Assembly (NCBI RefSeq): GCF_030654605.1
Contig: NZ_JAURXB010000066.1
Location: 37,260 to 101,259, forward strand
Length of the DNA stretch: 64,000 nucleotides
Reading direction: 5' to 3'
Source of the DNA: Bradyrhizobium sp.
Lineage (GTDB): Bacteria; Pseudomonadota; Alphaproteobacteria; Rhizobiales; Xanthobacteraceae
Shown here: one piece after another, positions 34,235-44,735 of the stretch
Layout: each line of letters begins with the position of its first letter
Numbering within the stretch: position 1 is the stretch's first letter
Made by a program: the position numbers and the translations under genes
The notes under the pieces: generated by a model
Databases searched by the model: none
Seen by the model: the letters and a program-made list of their open reading frames with translations, nothing else
What the model was told of the DNA's origin: nothing

Positions 34235-35830
34235 GTGGGCTCATACGTGCTGTCTGGTTTCGCACGCCAATTCAACTCGCTGTCGCTCCCGAAAGCCGGC
34301 TGTCACGCCGGCCTGACATGCTTGCTGTTGCTGGCCGGCGCCGGCGCAGTCCAGGACGCGACCGCGCTCAACGAAACCCGCACCCTCTCGTTCCACCACA
34401 CCCATTCCGATGAAGCTCTCACCGTCACCTTCAAGCGCGACGGGCGCTATGACGAAGAAGCGCTGAAGAAACTCAACCACTTCCTCCGCGACTGGCGCAG
34501 CCAGGAACAGACCACGATGGACCGTCGGCTGTTCGACATCCTCTGGGAAGTCTACCGCGACGTCGACGGCAAGAAGCCCATCAACATCATCTCCTCCTAC
34601 CGCTCCCCCGCCACCAACTCGATGCTCCGCCGCCGCTCCTCGGGAGTGGCCCGCAACAGCCAGCACGTACTCGGCCACGCCATCGATTTCTTCATTCCGG
34701 AAGTGCCGCTCGAGCAGGTCCGCACCGCCGGGCTTCGCCTGCAGCGCGGCGGCGTCGGATTCTATCCAACTTCCGGATCGCCGTTCGTCCATCTCGATAC
34801 CGGCAGCATCCGGCACTGGCCGCGGATGAACCACGACCAGCTGGCCCGGGTGTTTCCCGACGGCCGCACCGTACATGTTCCTTCCAACGGCAAACCGCTC
34901 AAGGGCTATGAGCTGGCACTGGCCGACATCGAAAAGCGCGGGACCGGCGACGAGGTCTCGAGCAAGGGCAAGCCCGGCCTGTTCGCCTCCCTGTTCCGGA
35001 GCAAGTCGAACGACGAGGAAGACGAAGGCGCTCCCGTCGCCCCCGCCGCTCGCGGCAAGCCCTCGCCTGTTAGCGTGATGGCCGCGGCCGCTCCCGCCAA
35101 ACCCGCCGACCCGGTTCCGATGCCGCGCGCAAAGCCTGTCGGTTCGACGTTCCAGCTGGCCTCGGCCGACGCCCAGATCGCGCAGCCCGCAAAGCCGAAG
35201 CAGGCCGCATCGGCTGACAAGGGCGAAGCAAGGCTGCAAACGCCGGCCGACATCATCAATGCCCGCGGCTTCTGGGATGCGGCGCCGAAACAGGCCACTC
35301 CGGCGCAGATCGCCGCCATCAGTGCCCGCAACGCCGTCAATTCAGCCGATCCGCAAGCGACCGCCAGCGTCACCGAAGCCTTCAAGAAGGCGCTGGCTTA
35401 CGCGCCGGCAGCCTCATCGCCGGTCGACCGCGCCAATATCGTCGCAGCCAGCGCGCCGATCCCCCGCAGCGCCCGCCCGGCCCGTAACCCGCTGCTCGCC
35501 CCGACGATCGATACGGTGGTCGCCAAGGGACCGCAGGGTCAACCGAGCGTGGTTGCGACCGCGACGCGACTTGCCGCTTCCAGGGGCAATGATGTCTGGA
35601 TGCGAGTCATGATCCTGGCGCCAAGCGCCAGCACCTCGATGTCCGCGACCGTGCTCGGCGATTCCGACATGACCGTGATGCGCGCCCATTTCGTCAAGCC
35701 GCAGGCCATCGTCGCGATGAGCTTCTCGGACGATCCGCAGCCGGGATTGATCTGCGACCGCTTTACCGGATCGGCCACCGCCAGGCTGGCGACGCAGTCG
35801 TTCGTGATGCGAACCGCCGCGCTGCGCTGA
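34235..35830 (+). CDS. DUF882 (YcbK-type) peptidase-like protein with long disordered tail
   Basis: The 531-residue protein begins at GTG 34235 with a hydrophobic signal-like stretch (AGLTCLLLLAGAGAVQDATA). Residues about 45-210 match the DUF882/peptidase M15-like fold: RTLSFHHTHSDEAL, IISSYRSPATNSMLRR, HVLGHAIDFFIP and GGVGFYPTSGSPFVHLDTG supply the His/Asp/His zinc-type ligands. The remaining 300 residues are Ala/Pro/Lys-rich and poorly conserved. The family is linked to cell-wall remodelling. Here it follows an L,D-transpeptidase gene. Confidence 0.83.
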   Translation: MGSYVLSGFARQFNSLSLPKAGCHAGLTCLLLLAGAGAVQDATALNETRTLSFHHTHSDEALTVTFKRDGRYDEEALKKLNHFLRDWRSQEQTTMDRRLFDILWEVYRDVDGKKPINIISSYRSPATNSMLRRRSSGVARNSQHVLGHAIDFFIPEVPLEQVRTAGLRLQRGGVGFYPTSGSPFVHLDTGSIRHWPRMNHDQLARVFPDGRTVHVPSNGKPLKGYELALADIEKRGTGDEVSSKGKPGLFASLFRSKSNDEEDEGAPVAPAARGKPSPVSVMAAAAPAKPADPVPMPRAKPVGSTFQLASADAQIAQPAKPKQAASADKGEARLQTPADIINARGFWDAAPKQATPAQIAAISARNAVNSADPQATASVTEAFKKALAYAPAASSPVDRANIVAASAPIPRSARPARNPLLAPTIDTVVAKGPQGQPSVVATATRLAASRGNDVWMRVMILAPSASTSMSATVLGDSDMTVMRAHFVKPQAIVAMSFSDDPQPGLICDRFTGSATARLATQSFVMRTAALR

Positions 35831-35876
35831 GCGCTTGCTGGCGCAATCGAACGTCAACTGCTTCAATACATTCGGT

Positions 35877-35996
35877 GTCGTCCTCGCGAACGCGAGGACC
35901 CATACACCGTGCCCTGTCGTTGGAGCACGGCGTCGGAGACCTTCTGCAATTATGAGAGCCGCGGATTATGGGTCCCCGCGTTCGCGGGGACGACGA
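35877..35996. repeat. Palindromic intergenic repeat (GTCGTC...GACGAC type), copy 1
   Basis: Two facing arms start GTCGTCCTCGCGAACGCGAG and end CGCGTTCGCGGGGACGAC, each itself palindromic, with ACCCATA/TATGGGT on the inner sides and a 60-base middle. The same architecture occurs at 59935-60053. It resembles the extragenic repeats common in Bradyrhizobium. Confidence 0.75.
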
Positions 35997-36014
35997 TAGA
36001 GGCGCGTTAGCGCC

Positions 36015-36287
36015 TCACAGCATTCCCAGCGCCTGCAGGTAGGTTTCCAGGATGGTTTCTTCTTCCGCCCGCTCATTGGCGTCCTGCTTGCGCATGCGCA
36101 CGATGGTGCGCAGCGCCTTGACGTCGAAGCCGTTGCCCTTGGCCTCGGCATAGACGTCGCGGATATCGTCGGCGATGGTCTTCTTTTCCTCTTCCAGCCG
36201 TTCGATGCGCTCGATGATGGCCTTGAGCTGATCTTTGGCGAATTTGGTCGCGGGCTCGTCCTGGACGGCAGCGGCTGGGGTGGCCAT
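36015..36287 (-). CDS. DUF2312 (GapR-like) protein
   Basis: The 90-residue, highly charged helical protein ([57 protein letters not shown]) is a DUF2312 member. The family includes GapR, a nucleoid-associated protein that binds overtwisted DNA in alphaproteobacteria. An AGGAG motif precedes the ATG at 36287. Upstream in-frame codons are not part of the family. The match is to the family as a whole; equivalence to GapR is inference. Confidence 0.85.
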   Translation of the reverse strand: MATPAAAVQDEPATKFAKDQLKAIIERIERLEEEKKTIADDIRDVYAEAKGNGFDVKALRTIVRMRKQDANERAEEETILETYLQALGML

Positions 36288-36445
36288 CGGGTACTCCTGA
36301 ATGAACTGATGTTGAGGTGTGAGAGAGCGCCGCACGCTTTCCACGCACCGCATTCTGAGAATGACCCTCAAGAGTGCGGTGCCTTGCGTCAAGGCAACAT
36401 CGCGCTCATCCACAGCGCGCCCACAGGAGAAAGACGGTAGTCGAA

Positions 36446-36484
36446 ACTCGTCATGCCCGGGCTTGTCCCGGCCATGACGACGAA
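36446..36484. repeat. Short palindromic intergenic repeat
   Basis: CGTCATGCCCGGG and CCCGGCCATGACG face each other across CTTGT, giving a stem of 12 pairs with one bulge. It lies between two minus-strand genes. Confidence 0.55.
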
Positions 36485-36513
36485 TGGAACACGGACTCGA
36501 CGTTGAAAACGGA

Positions 36514-36816
36514 TTAGTGCCCGCTATGGCTCTTTTTCATCGCAGCGAGTTGCTCTGGTGTGGCCGGGCCCTGATGGGTCGCCTTCCAGGTCTCGTAGGG
36601 CATGCCGTAGACCGCCTCGCGGCTTTCGTCCCTGGTCATGGCCACGCCCTTGGCGTCGGCTTCTTCCTTCAGCCAGTTCGACAGGCAGTTGCGGCAGAAA
36701 CCCGCCAGATTCATCAGGTCGATGTTCTGGACGTCGGTGCGCCCGCGCAGATGCTCGACCAGGCGTCGAAAGGCCGCCGCCTCGAGTTCCGTTGTGGTTT
36801 TGTCGTCGATGGCCAT
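36514..36816 (-). CDS. DUF1244 protein
   Basis: The 100-residue protein matches the small DUF1244 family: [43 protein letters not shown], with CRNC, then [23 protein letters not shown]. The two close cysteines could bind metal. Function is unknown. The ATG at 36816 starts the conserved block; the upstream in-frame extension is not conserved in character. Confidence 0.83.
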   Translation of the reverse strand: MAIDDKTTTELEAAAFRRLVEHLRGRTDVQNIDLMNLAGFCRNCLSNWLKEEADAKGVAMTRDESREAVYGMPYETWKATHQGPATPEQLAAMKKSHSGH

Positions 36817-37003
36817 GGCCGCGTCTCTTCCCCGGGGTGATATTGTCATAAGGTGGGAGTTGTCACAGATTTTACCATATCGCAGCGCAAAGCGGGGCCT
36901 CGAGGCCGAATTTCGGCCCTCTTGCCCAAAACGGCCGCGGCCGGCGTTGACAGCTGCCGATGGCCTACGCGAAATCATCAAGGAACTGATATAGCTTCAC
37001 TAA

Positions 37004-37600
37004 ATGATCGCAAGCGATTCCCACCGTCGGCATTCCCTTCCCGCTCGCCTGACCGCCGGTCTGATCCCGGCGCTGGTGCTTGCGGTGACATGCCTGTGGA
37101 ACGGTTCGGCCGCGGCGGACTTTCGTCTCTGCAACAACACCTCCAGCCGGGTCGGCATTGCGCTCGGTTACAAGGATGCCGAGGGCTGGACCACCGAAGG
37201 CTGGTGGAACGTGTCCTCCCGTAGCTGCGAAACCCTGCTGCGCGGCACGCTTGTCGCACGCTTCTATTATATCTACGCGCTCGATTACGACCGCGGCGGC
37301 GAGTGGTCGGGACAGGCATTCATGTGTTCGCGCGACAAGGAATTCACCATCAAGGGCACCGAAAATTGCCTGGCGCGCGGATTTGACCGCACCGGCTTCT
37401 TCGAGGTCGACACCGGCGAGCAGCGCGCCTGGACCGTGCAACTGACCGAATCCAACGAAACCCCTGCGCCGCGCTTGCCGGGGATGCCGGGAACGGTTGG
37501 CCCCGGCGGCCCCGGTGGTTTTCAAGGGATGCCGAATTCGCCGGGCGGGCCGCCTCCGGGCGCGCCTGGTCTGCCGCCGGCCCCTGGAAGAAAACAATGA
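37004..37600 (+). CDS. DUF1036 secreted protein with Pro/Gly-rich tail
   Basis: The 198-residue protein has a signal peptide ending at AAA (LTAGLIPALVLAVTCLWNGSAAA), then a DUF1036 domain (FRLCNNTSSRVGIALGYKDAEGWTTEGWWNVSSRSCETLL ... RDKEFTIKGTENCLARGFDRTGFFEVDTGE) with several cysteines. The last 45 residues are almost entirely Pro, Gly and Met, in PGM/PGG repeats. Family function is unknown, but the secreted cysteine-rich domain suggests an envelope role. Its TGA overlaps the start of the pyruvate kinase gene. Confidence 0.83.
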   Translation: MIASDSHRRHSLPARLTAGLIPALVLAVTCLWNGSAAADFRLCNNTSSRVGIALGYKDAEGWTTEGWWNVSSRSCETLLRGTLVARFYYIYALDYDRGGEWSGQAFMCSRDKEFTIKGTENCLARGFDRTGFFEVDTGEQRAWTVQLTESNETPAPRLPGMPGTVGPGGPGGFQGMPNSPGGPPPGAPGLPPAPGRKQ

Positions 37601-39033
37601 GACGCCTTCGCCGCATCAAGATCCTGGCAACGCTCGGCCCCGCCTCTTCCGACAGCGCGATGATCCGCAAGCTGTTCGAGGCCGGCGCCGACCTGTTCCG
37701 CATCAACATGAGCCACACCTCGCACGGCACCATGCGCGAACTGGTCAAGACCATTCGCAATGTCGAGAGCAGCTATGGCCGCCCGATCGGCATCCTGGTC
37801 GATCTGCAGGGCCCGAAACTTCGCCTGGGATCGTTCGCCGAAGGCGCGATCCAGCTCAAGAACGGCGAAAGCTTCGTGCTCGATTCCAGCAAGGCCCCGG
37901 GCGACAACACTCGCGTCCACCTTCCGCATCCGGAAATTCTGGCCGCGCTGCGGCCGGGCCATGCGCTGCTGCTCGATGACGGCAAGGTCCGCCTGATCGC
38001 CGAAGAAACCTCGCCGGAACGCGCGGTCACCCGCGTCGTGATCGGCGGCAGGATGTCGGACCGCAAGGGCGTCAGCCTGCCCGACACCGATCTGCCGGTC
38101 TCGGCGATGACGCCGAAGGATCGCGCCGACCTCGACGCCGCGCTGGTGACCGGAATCGACTGGGTCGCGCTGTCCTTCGTGCAGCGCGCCGAAGACGTTC
38201 TCGAAGCCAAGAAAATGATCCGCGGTCGCGCCGCCGTGATGGCGAAAATCGAAAAGCCGCAGGCGATCGACCGGCTGCCCGAGATCATCGAGGCCTCCGA
38301 CGCGCTGATGGTGGCGCGCGGCGATCTCGGCGTCGAACTGCCGCTGGAGCGGGTGCCGAGCCTGCAGAAGCAGATGACCCGGATGGCGCGGCGCGCCGGC
38401 AAGCCGGTGGTGGTGGCAACGCAAATGCTGGAATCGATGATCCAGAGTCCGGTGCCGACCCGCGCCGAGGTCTCCGACGTCGCCACCGCGGTCTACGAAG
38501 GCGCCGATGCCATCATGCTGTCGGCGGAATCGGCGGCCGGCAAGTTTCCGGTCGAGGCGGTCTCGACCATGAACCGGATCGGCGAGGAAGTGGAGCGCGA
38601 CCCGACCTATCGCGGTGTGCTCAACGCGCAGCGCGCCGAGCCGGAGCCGACCATCGGCGACGCCATCGCCGATGCCGCGCGGCAGATCGCCGAAACGCTG
38701 GACCTGTCGGCGATCATCTGCTGGACCAGTTCGGGCTCGACCGCGCTGCGGGTCGCGCGCGAGCGGCCGAAGCCGCCGGTGGTCGCGATCACGCCGAATC
38801 TGGCGACCGGGCGCAAGCTGTCGCTGGTGTGGGGCGTGCATTGCGTGGTCGCCGAAGACGCGCAGGATCTCGACGACATGGTCAGCCGCGCCGGCTCGAT
38901 TGCGTTTCGAGACGGTTTTGCCAGGGCCGGCCAGCGCGTCATCATCGTGGCCGGTGTGCCGCTCCGTTCGCCCGGCACCACCAACATGCTGCGTATCGCC
39001 TCGGTCGGCCCGGACGGCGACGCGGATATGTGA
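37597..39033 (+). CDS. pyk: Pyruvate kinase
   Basis: The 478-residue protein has all core signatures: ILATLGPASSDSAMIRKLFEAGADLFRINMSH at the start, LVDLQGPKLRLG, the lysine-containing AKIEKPQAI, the MVARGDLGVELP segment and VVVATQMLESMIQSP. Length is normal. It converts phosphoenolpyruvate and ADP to pyruvate and ATP. The ATG overlaps the TGA of the DUF1036 gene, so the two are translated from one message. Confidence 0.96.
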   Translation: MRRLRRIKILATLGPASSDSAMIRKLFEAGADLFRINMSHTSHGTMRELVKTIRNVESSYGRPIGILVDLQGPKLRLGSFAEGAIQLKNGESFVLDSSKAPGDNTRVHLPHPEILAALRPGHALLLDDGKVRLIAEETSPERAVTRVVIGGRMSDRKGVSLPDTDLPVSAMTPKDRADLDAALVTGIDWVALSFVQRAEDVLEAKKMIRGRAAVMAKIEKPQAIDRLPEIIEASDALMVARGDLGVELPLERVPSLQKQMTRMARRAGKPVVVATQMLESMIQSPVPTRAEVSDVATAVYEGADAIMLSAESAAGKFPVEAVSTMNRIGEEVERDPTYRGVLNAQRAEPEPTIGDAIADAARQIAETLDLSAIICWTSSGSTALRVARERPKPPVVAITPNLATGRKLSLVWGVHCVVAEDAQDLDDMVSRAGSIAFRDGFARAGQRVIIVAGVPLRSPGTTNMLRIASVGPDGDADM

Positions 39034-39047
39034 TTCTGTCACAACTT

Positions 39048-39150
39048 GTCGTCGCCCGGCTTGGCCGGGCGATCCAGTACGCCGCGGCTTCTCGGCCCTA
39101 TCGTTGACTTCTCTGGAATACTGGGTCGCCCGGTCTGCGCCGGGCGATGA
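39048..39150. repeat. Paired GTCGCCCGGC repeats
   Basis: Two hairpins, GTCGCCCGGCTTGGCCGGGCGAT and GGTCGCCCGGTCTGCGCCGGGCGAT, lie 67 bases apart, both with GCCCGG stems. Together they form a REP-like unit directly downstream of pyk and could also stop transcription. Confidence 0.65.
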
Positions 39151-39190
39151 CAGCGGTGTTTGTGCGAGCGGCGTGCTCCCCAATCCATCA

Positions 39191-39287
39191 ACGTCATTGC
39201 GAGCGAAGCGAAGCAATCCAGCTTTCTTTTCAACAGCAAAAGAAGAAAGCTGGATTGCTTCGTCGCAAGAGCTCCTCGCAATGACGT
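39191..39287. repeat. Inverted-repeat element with ACGTCATTGCGAG termini
   Basis: ACGTCATTGCGAG at the left matches CTCGCAATGACGT at the right. Inner arms AAGCAATCCAGCTTTCTT and AAGAAAGCTGGATTGCTT are also exact reverse complements, so the whole 97 bases can fold into one long hairpin. It resembles a non-autonomous small mobile element, but no direct target repeats were identified. Confidence 0.7.
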
Positions 39288-39956
39288 CGATACATTCCAA
39301 ATACACGTCCGCATTCTCGCGGCGCGATGTGCCCGAGGTATGCCAGCAGTTTCACCCTTCGAAAGAAAGAAGGGCGCAGGGAAAGCCGGGCGCCGATTGC
39401 ACCCGCGGTCGTACGCACAACAGGCGCACGAGTGGACCACAGGTGAACCGGATCATCCGGCTTTCCCTGCACGATGGCTTACGGCTTATAGGTGATCTCC
39501 CCGGTGAGCCCTGCACTTTTGCCACCGTCGCCGTGCGGATTGACGATGCATCTCGACCCGGTTGAGCCGGATGCATCTCCACACGACTTGACGCCAGCCT
39601 TGGGGCGTCAGGACCACACCATTTCGCCGTCCGCGCCCATCCTGCCAGAGCTCTCGCCGGTCCTCGTGCGTCCCGGCCAGTTCCAGCGAGGATAGTTGGC
39701 AGCGCCGTCGGTCTGCGCGCCGCATGCCGCTCACGAGGTTCATCTCGCCCTGCGGCTGCAACTGCGCGCCCGACGCTGTCGCGTCCATCGCATCCCACCG
39801 CGCGTTCGTGACCTGCGCAACGTCCCTCGTTCGGGTGAGACGGGCGAATCAGTAAAGGTGATTTGCCCGACGTGTTAAGCGAAATATTTTTGTGCGGAGG
39901 GCTTGACACGATTTCCGATAAACCGAAGTGATTTGCCCGTCGGGTCATCCATGGTC

Positions 39957-40058
39957 CGTAGGGTGGGCAAAGGCGCGCTCTTCGCGCCGTGCCCACCAAT
40001 CACATGCGTTGCACGAAGATGGTGGGCACGGCGCAAGCGCGCCTTTGCCCACCCTACG
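39957..40058. repeat. 102-bp palindromic element, GTAGGGTGGGCAAAGGC termini
   Basis: Outer arms CGTAGGGTGGGCAAAGGCG and its reverse complement bound inner arms GCGCCGTGCCCACC and GGTGGGCACGGCGC. The middle is a 23-base unpaired region. It has the look of a MITE-like intergenic element. It ends 16 bases from the 3' end of the TetR gene, so it might also form part of that transcript's end. Confidence 0.75.
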
Positions 40059-40074
40059 ATTCCTGCGATTTTGC

Positions 40075-40749
40075 TTAAGCCCCGACCAGCGCCTTCGCCG
40101 GCAGTACCGCCTGCACCACGAGGCCGCGGGCGCGGGCGTCCATCACGCCGACGGCGCGCAGCGCCAGCAGCGTCACGGTTTGAACGGCGTCGCGCAGCTT
40201 TCCGGAATCATCTGAATTGTCCGGCGCCAGCGGCCCGACCAGCGATTCATGCAGCGCGCCGAGCAGTGCGGTGGCGGCGAGTGCGGTGTCCTGCGCCGGC
40301 AGATGCCCGGCGCGAACGGCGGCGTCGATCCGGCTCGCTATCTCGCCGGCGATCTCGCGTCGGTTGACGAGCCGGGACGCGGTGACGTCGACATCGACCG
40401 GCTCGGCCAAAATGCCCCAGGCGAGCTTGCGCTGCGACAGCACGTGCACCGCCACCGTGGTGACGGCGGCGGCCAACGCCGACGACGGGCCGGGAGCCGC
40501 GTCCGCGGCGCGGCGGATCGCCGCCAGTTCGTCGCGCGAGACGTCGGCGATCAGTTCGGAGATCAGATCCGCCTTGGAGGGGAAGTAGCGATAGACGGTA
40601 CCGGCCGCGACATTGGCGCGGATCGCCACCGGCGCGATCTGCACCGCGGCCATGCCGCCCTCGGCGGCGGCATCCCGCGCCGCCGCCAGGATGGCGCTGC
40701 GCCGCGCCGCCAGCCGCTTCACCACCTGATGGGTTCGCCGATAGACCAT
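40075..40749 (-). CDS. TetR-family transcriptional regulator
   Basis: The 224-residue protein has a TetR HTH at about residues 14-60 (ARRSAILAAARDAAAEGGMAAVQIAPVAIRANVAAGTVYRYFPSKADLISELI), then a helical effector domain. The ATG at 40749 gives a typical short N-terminal arm. No obvious target gene lies next to it: the DUF2029 gene is transcribed from the far side. A symmetric site upstream could serve in autoregulation. Confidence 0.84.
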   Translation of the reverse strand: MVYRRTHQVVKRLAARRSAILAAARDAAAEGGMAAVQIAPVAIRANVAAGTVYRYFPSKADLISELIADVSRDELAAIRRAADAAPGPSSALAAAVTTVAVHVLSQRKLAWGILAEPVDVDVTASRLVNRREIAGEIASRIDAAVRAGHLPAQDTALAATALLGALHESLVGPLAPDNSDDSGKLRDAVQTVTLLALRAVGVMDARARGLVVQAVLPAKALVGA

Positions 40750-40827
40750 GGCGCGTTTCTCGTCCCGGGCGCCCTGCCGGCCAAACCGGGCCCGGCAAAA
40801 CGCGTGCGTCTTCAGTTGTTTTGAGCA

Positions 40828-40840
40828 GTTTGGCACAAAC
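40828..40840. promoter_or_regulatory. Small palindrome upstream of the TetR gene
   Basis: GTTTG-GCA-CAAAC is a perfect 5-3-5 palindrome 79 bases upstream of the TetR start. Wider flanks AGTTGTT (about 40814) and AACAACT (about 40856) are also inverted copies. Use as an autoregulatory operator is inference. Confidence 0.35.
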
Positions 40841-40935
40841 CGCTTTGAAGAACTGAACAACTATTCAGGGCTGATGACAAGCGACAAATATCGGGATTCA
40901 GATGGTGGCGGAGGCGCCGGCAGCGCGTGTCCAGC

Positions 40936-42159
40936 TCAGGTGGCGGCCGACACCATCGAGGGCGCCGGCTCGGGCCGCCTCCACAGGCTGGCACGACGCA
41001 GCACGAGACCGGCCACGATCAGCGTGGCGCCGAAGCCGAGTGGCACGCCGGTGAGGATGAAGCCCGCGATCATGGCCAGCGCGCAGGCCAACGCCGGAAG
41101 CTCCCAGGCGAGAAAGCCGCTCGAAAGCCCGATGCGGACCAGGAAAGCGACCGGTATCGCCAGCACCATCATGTCGTACATGAAGAGATAGGGCGTGGTC
41201 AGCAAGGTGCCGGTCGCCAATGCGGCGGCCTTAACGGCGTAGCGCACGCGGCTCCGCCACATCAGCGCCAGCACCACCGCCACGGCACCTGCGAAGATCC
41301 AGTGGAAGATCCAGGCCAGTTGTTCGGTGCCGCCGAAGGTGCGCACCAGCGCGAACAGGCTCTGCATCTTCCACCACGGCGCCTTGCCTTCGGTGAGGAA
41401 GGCCTGCGAAAACATCGGCATCCAGTGGAAGAACGCCTGCCAGCTCTCGGTGCCGAAGGCGAGCCACGATGCGACGGCCATCACCACTGTCACAACAGCG
41501 GCGGTGAAGAACACCGTCCATTGCGACGCCGCGATCAGCACCAGCGGAAACAGCAAACCGTATTGCGGCTTGTAGCTGAGCAGCCCAAGGCAGATGCCGG
41601 AAAGCATCGGCCGCACCGGCATCAGGTAAAGCGTGCCGCCGATCAGGGCCGCGGTGAGAAACCCATTCTGGCCGACCAGCACATTGTTGAACGCCATCGG
41701 CACCGCCACCGCCAGCAACAGGCCAAAGGGACGCCCGACGATCGCGCGCATCATGGCGAGATAAGGCACGAGGCTCAGCAGCGCCCAGCCGATGAACGCG
41801 ACGGCGTAGGGGAAATGCGCCAGCAGGGAGGCGATGAACAGGAAGGGCGGCGGATAATGCCAGGCGAAATAGCCGGTAAAATCCTGGCCGAGCAGTGCCA
41901 CTTCGACCTGCTTTTGAATATTCCAGTCCCAGGCCTGAGCGGGATGACCGTCCAGCGCCAGCCGGCCCGCGGCCCAGACGTTGACGAAATCGGTCGGGAT
42001 GCCCAGTCCGGCGGAATCGGTGATCCACCAGTGGGCCAGATACGCGGTCGGGAAAAACGAGAGGTTGATGACGGCCAGCGCAAAGCAGACGTTCAGCAGC
42101 GCCGGGGGGATCGCGCGGTGCTCGCCGGGAGTTGTCGGAACGGATACGGGCGTGGCCAT
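40936..42159 (-). CDS. DUF2029 / GT87-type multi-spanning membrane protein
   Basis: The 407-residue membrane protein has about ten spans. The pattern (NVWAAGRLALDGHPAQAWDW near residue 65, WHYPPPFLFIASLLAHFPY, LSYKPQYGLLFPLVL, MYDMMVLAIP) is that of the DUF2029 family, GT87-type polyprenol-dependent mannosyltransferase relatives. The acidic residue pair in the first loop that members use for catalysis is compatible with the sequence. The substrate is unknown. The start at 42159 was chosen for the first hydrophobic segment. Confidence 0.78.
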   Translation of the reverse strand: MATPVSVPTTPGEHRAIPPALLNVCFALAVINLSFFPTAYLAHWWITDSAGLGIPTDFVNVWAAGRLALDGHPAQAWDWNIQKQVEVALLGQDFTGYFAWHYPPPFLFIASLLAHFPYAVAFIGWALLSLVPYLAMMRAIVGRPFGLLLAVAVPMAFNNVLVGQNGFLTAALIGGTLYLMPVRPMLSGICLGLLSYKPQYGLLFPLVLIAASQWTVFFTAAVVTVVMAVASWLAFGTESWQAFFHWMPMFSQAFLTEGKAPWWKMQSLFALVRTFGGTEQLAWIFHWIFAGAVAVVLALMWRSRVRYAVKAAALATGTLLTTPYLFMYDMMVLAIPVAFLVRIGLSSGFLAWELPALACALAMIAGFILTGVPLGFGATLIVAGLVLRRASLWRRPEPAPSMVSAAT

Positions 42160-42269
42160 GCGAGCTCCCTTGCGCACGCCGCAAACCTTCGCGACGCGCG
42201 CGCTCTCCACCAATAGGCAGACAGCCGTTAAGAAATCTTAAGGTTTGGGGCGGTGGTGATGAGAATTAC

Positions 42270-42397
42270 CCTGTCGTTCCGGCTCCGGGCCGGGGCCATC
42301 GCCACCGGCCTATCGCCTCGCACAGATGCCTCAACACCGTATTCCAATCGCACCGGCACGGAGTATGGGTCCCGGCTCGGAGGCCGGGACGACTCGT
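42270..42397. repeat. Palindromic intergenic repeat, GGTCCCGG type
   Basis: TGTCGTTCCGGCTCCGGGCCGGGG on the left and TGGGTCCCGGCTCGGAGGC, then CGGGACGAC, on the right form two GC-rich hairpins about 85 bases apart. It resembles the paired design of the repeat at 35877-35996. Confidence 0.55.
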
Positions 42398-42490
42398 TGA
42401 GGGATTTCGGCAGAGCTCCTCACCGGGCGGGACATCGCATTCAACGACGGGCATGACGAGCCCCCCCACGACGCGAGCATTCACACAAGA

Positions 42491-42515
42491 AAACGGGCGC
42501 ATGATGCGCCCGTTT
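42491..42515 (-). terminator. Terminator downstream of ftsH
   Basis: AAACGGGCGC, loop ATGAT and GCGCCCGTTT form a perfect 10-bp stem. On the minus strand the arm ends GCGCCCGTTT and is followed by TTCTTGTG, a U-containing tail. It lies 28 bases after the ftsH stop codon. Confidence 0.7.
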
Positions 42516-42543
42516 CCAAATCAACGATGGCAGCCACGCCGCA

Positions 42544-44466
<1,923 letters not shown>

Positions 44467-44735
44467 CGATCTTCCTTCGTGGTCGCGCGGATCGCGGCCT
44501 TATGTCCTTGGGTGGTGTTCTTGAGGCCGGCACCCGGGAATCTCCAAGGAATCCCCAAGTCCGCTACACTCCAATCTAGGTGTCGCCCCGGTCGATGCCA
44601 AGGGAACCAGGCAGGACTATTTAACGCATGTAAGCCGGATTCCCGCTCAAATAATGGCGGTGAAACCGGTGTTTTCCGAGGTGGTTAAGACTCCATCGGC
44701 CCCATACGACCGCCAGCACGGGCTCGATCCGGACG
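44467..44735. other. Spacer between tilS and ftsH
   Basis: The 269 bases have no coding character. It holds the ftsH promoter region in this strand order. I recognise no repeat or RNA in it. Confidence 0.35.

Larger units (their letters stand above)
39034..40074. other. Gene-free block dense in palindromic repeats
   Basis: No frame in these 1041 bases has coding character. At least four different intergenic repeat units occur: 39048-39150, 39191-39287, a degenerate stretch at about 39300-39480 containing GCAGGGAAAGCCGGGCG, and 39957-40058. GTGATTTGCCCG occurs twice (39858 and 39929). Such blocks are typical of Bradyrhizobium intergenic repeats. Confidence 0.65.
42160..42543. other. Intergenic region upstream of the GT87-type gene
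   Basis: The 384 bases lie between divergent-to-convergent neighbours: the GT87-type start at 42159 and the ftsH end at 42544. They contain a palindromic repeat (42270-42397) and the ftsH terminator (42491-42515). No ORF is supported. Confidence 0.45.
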
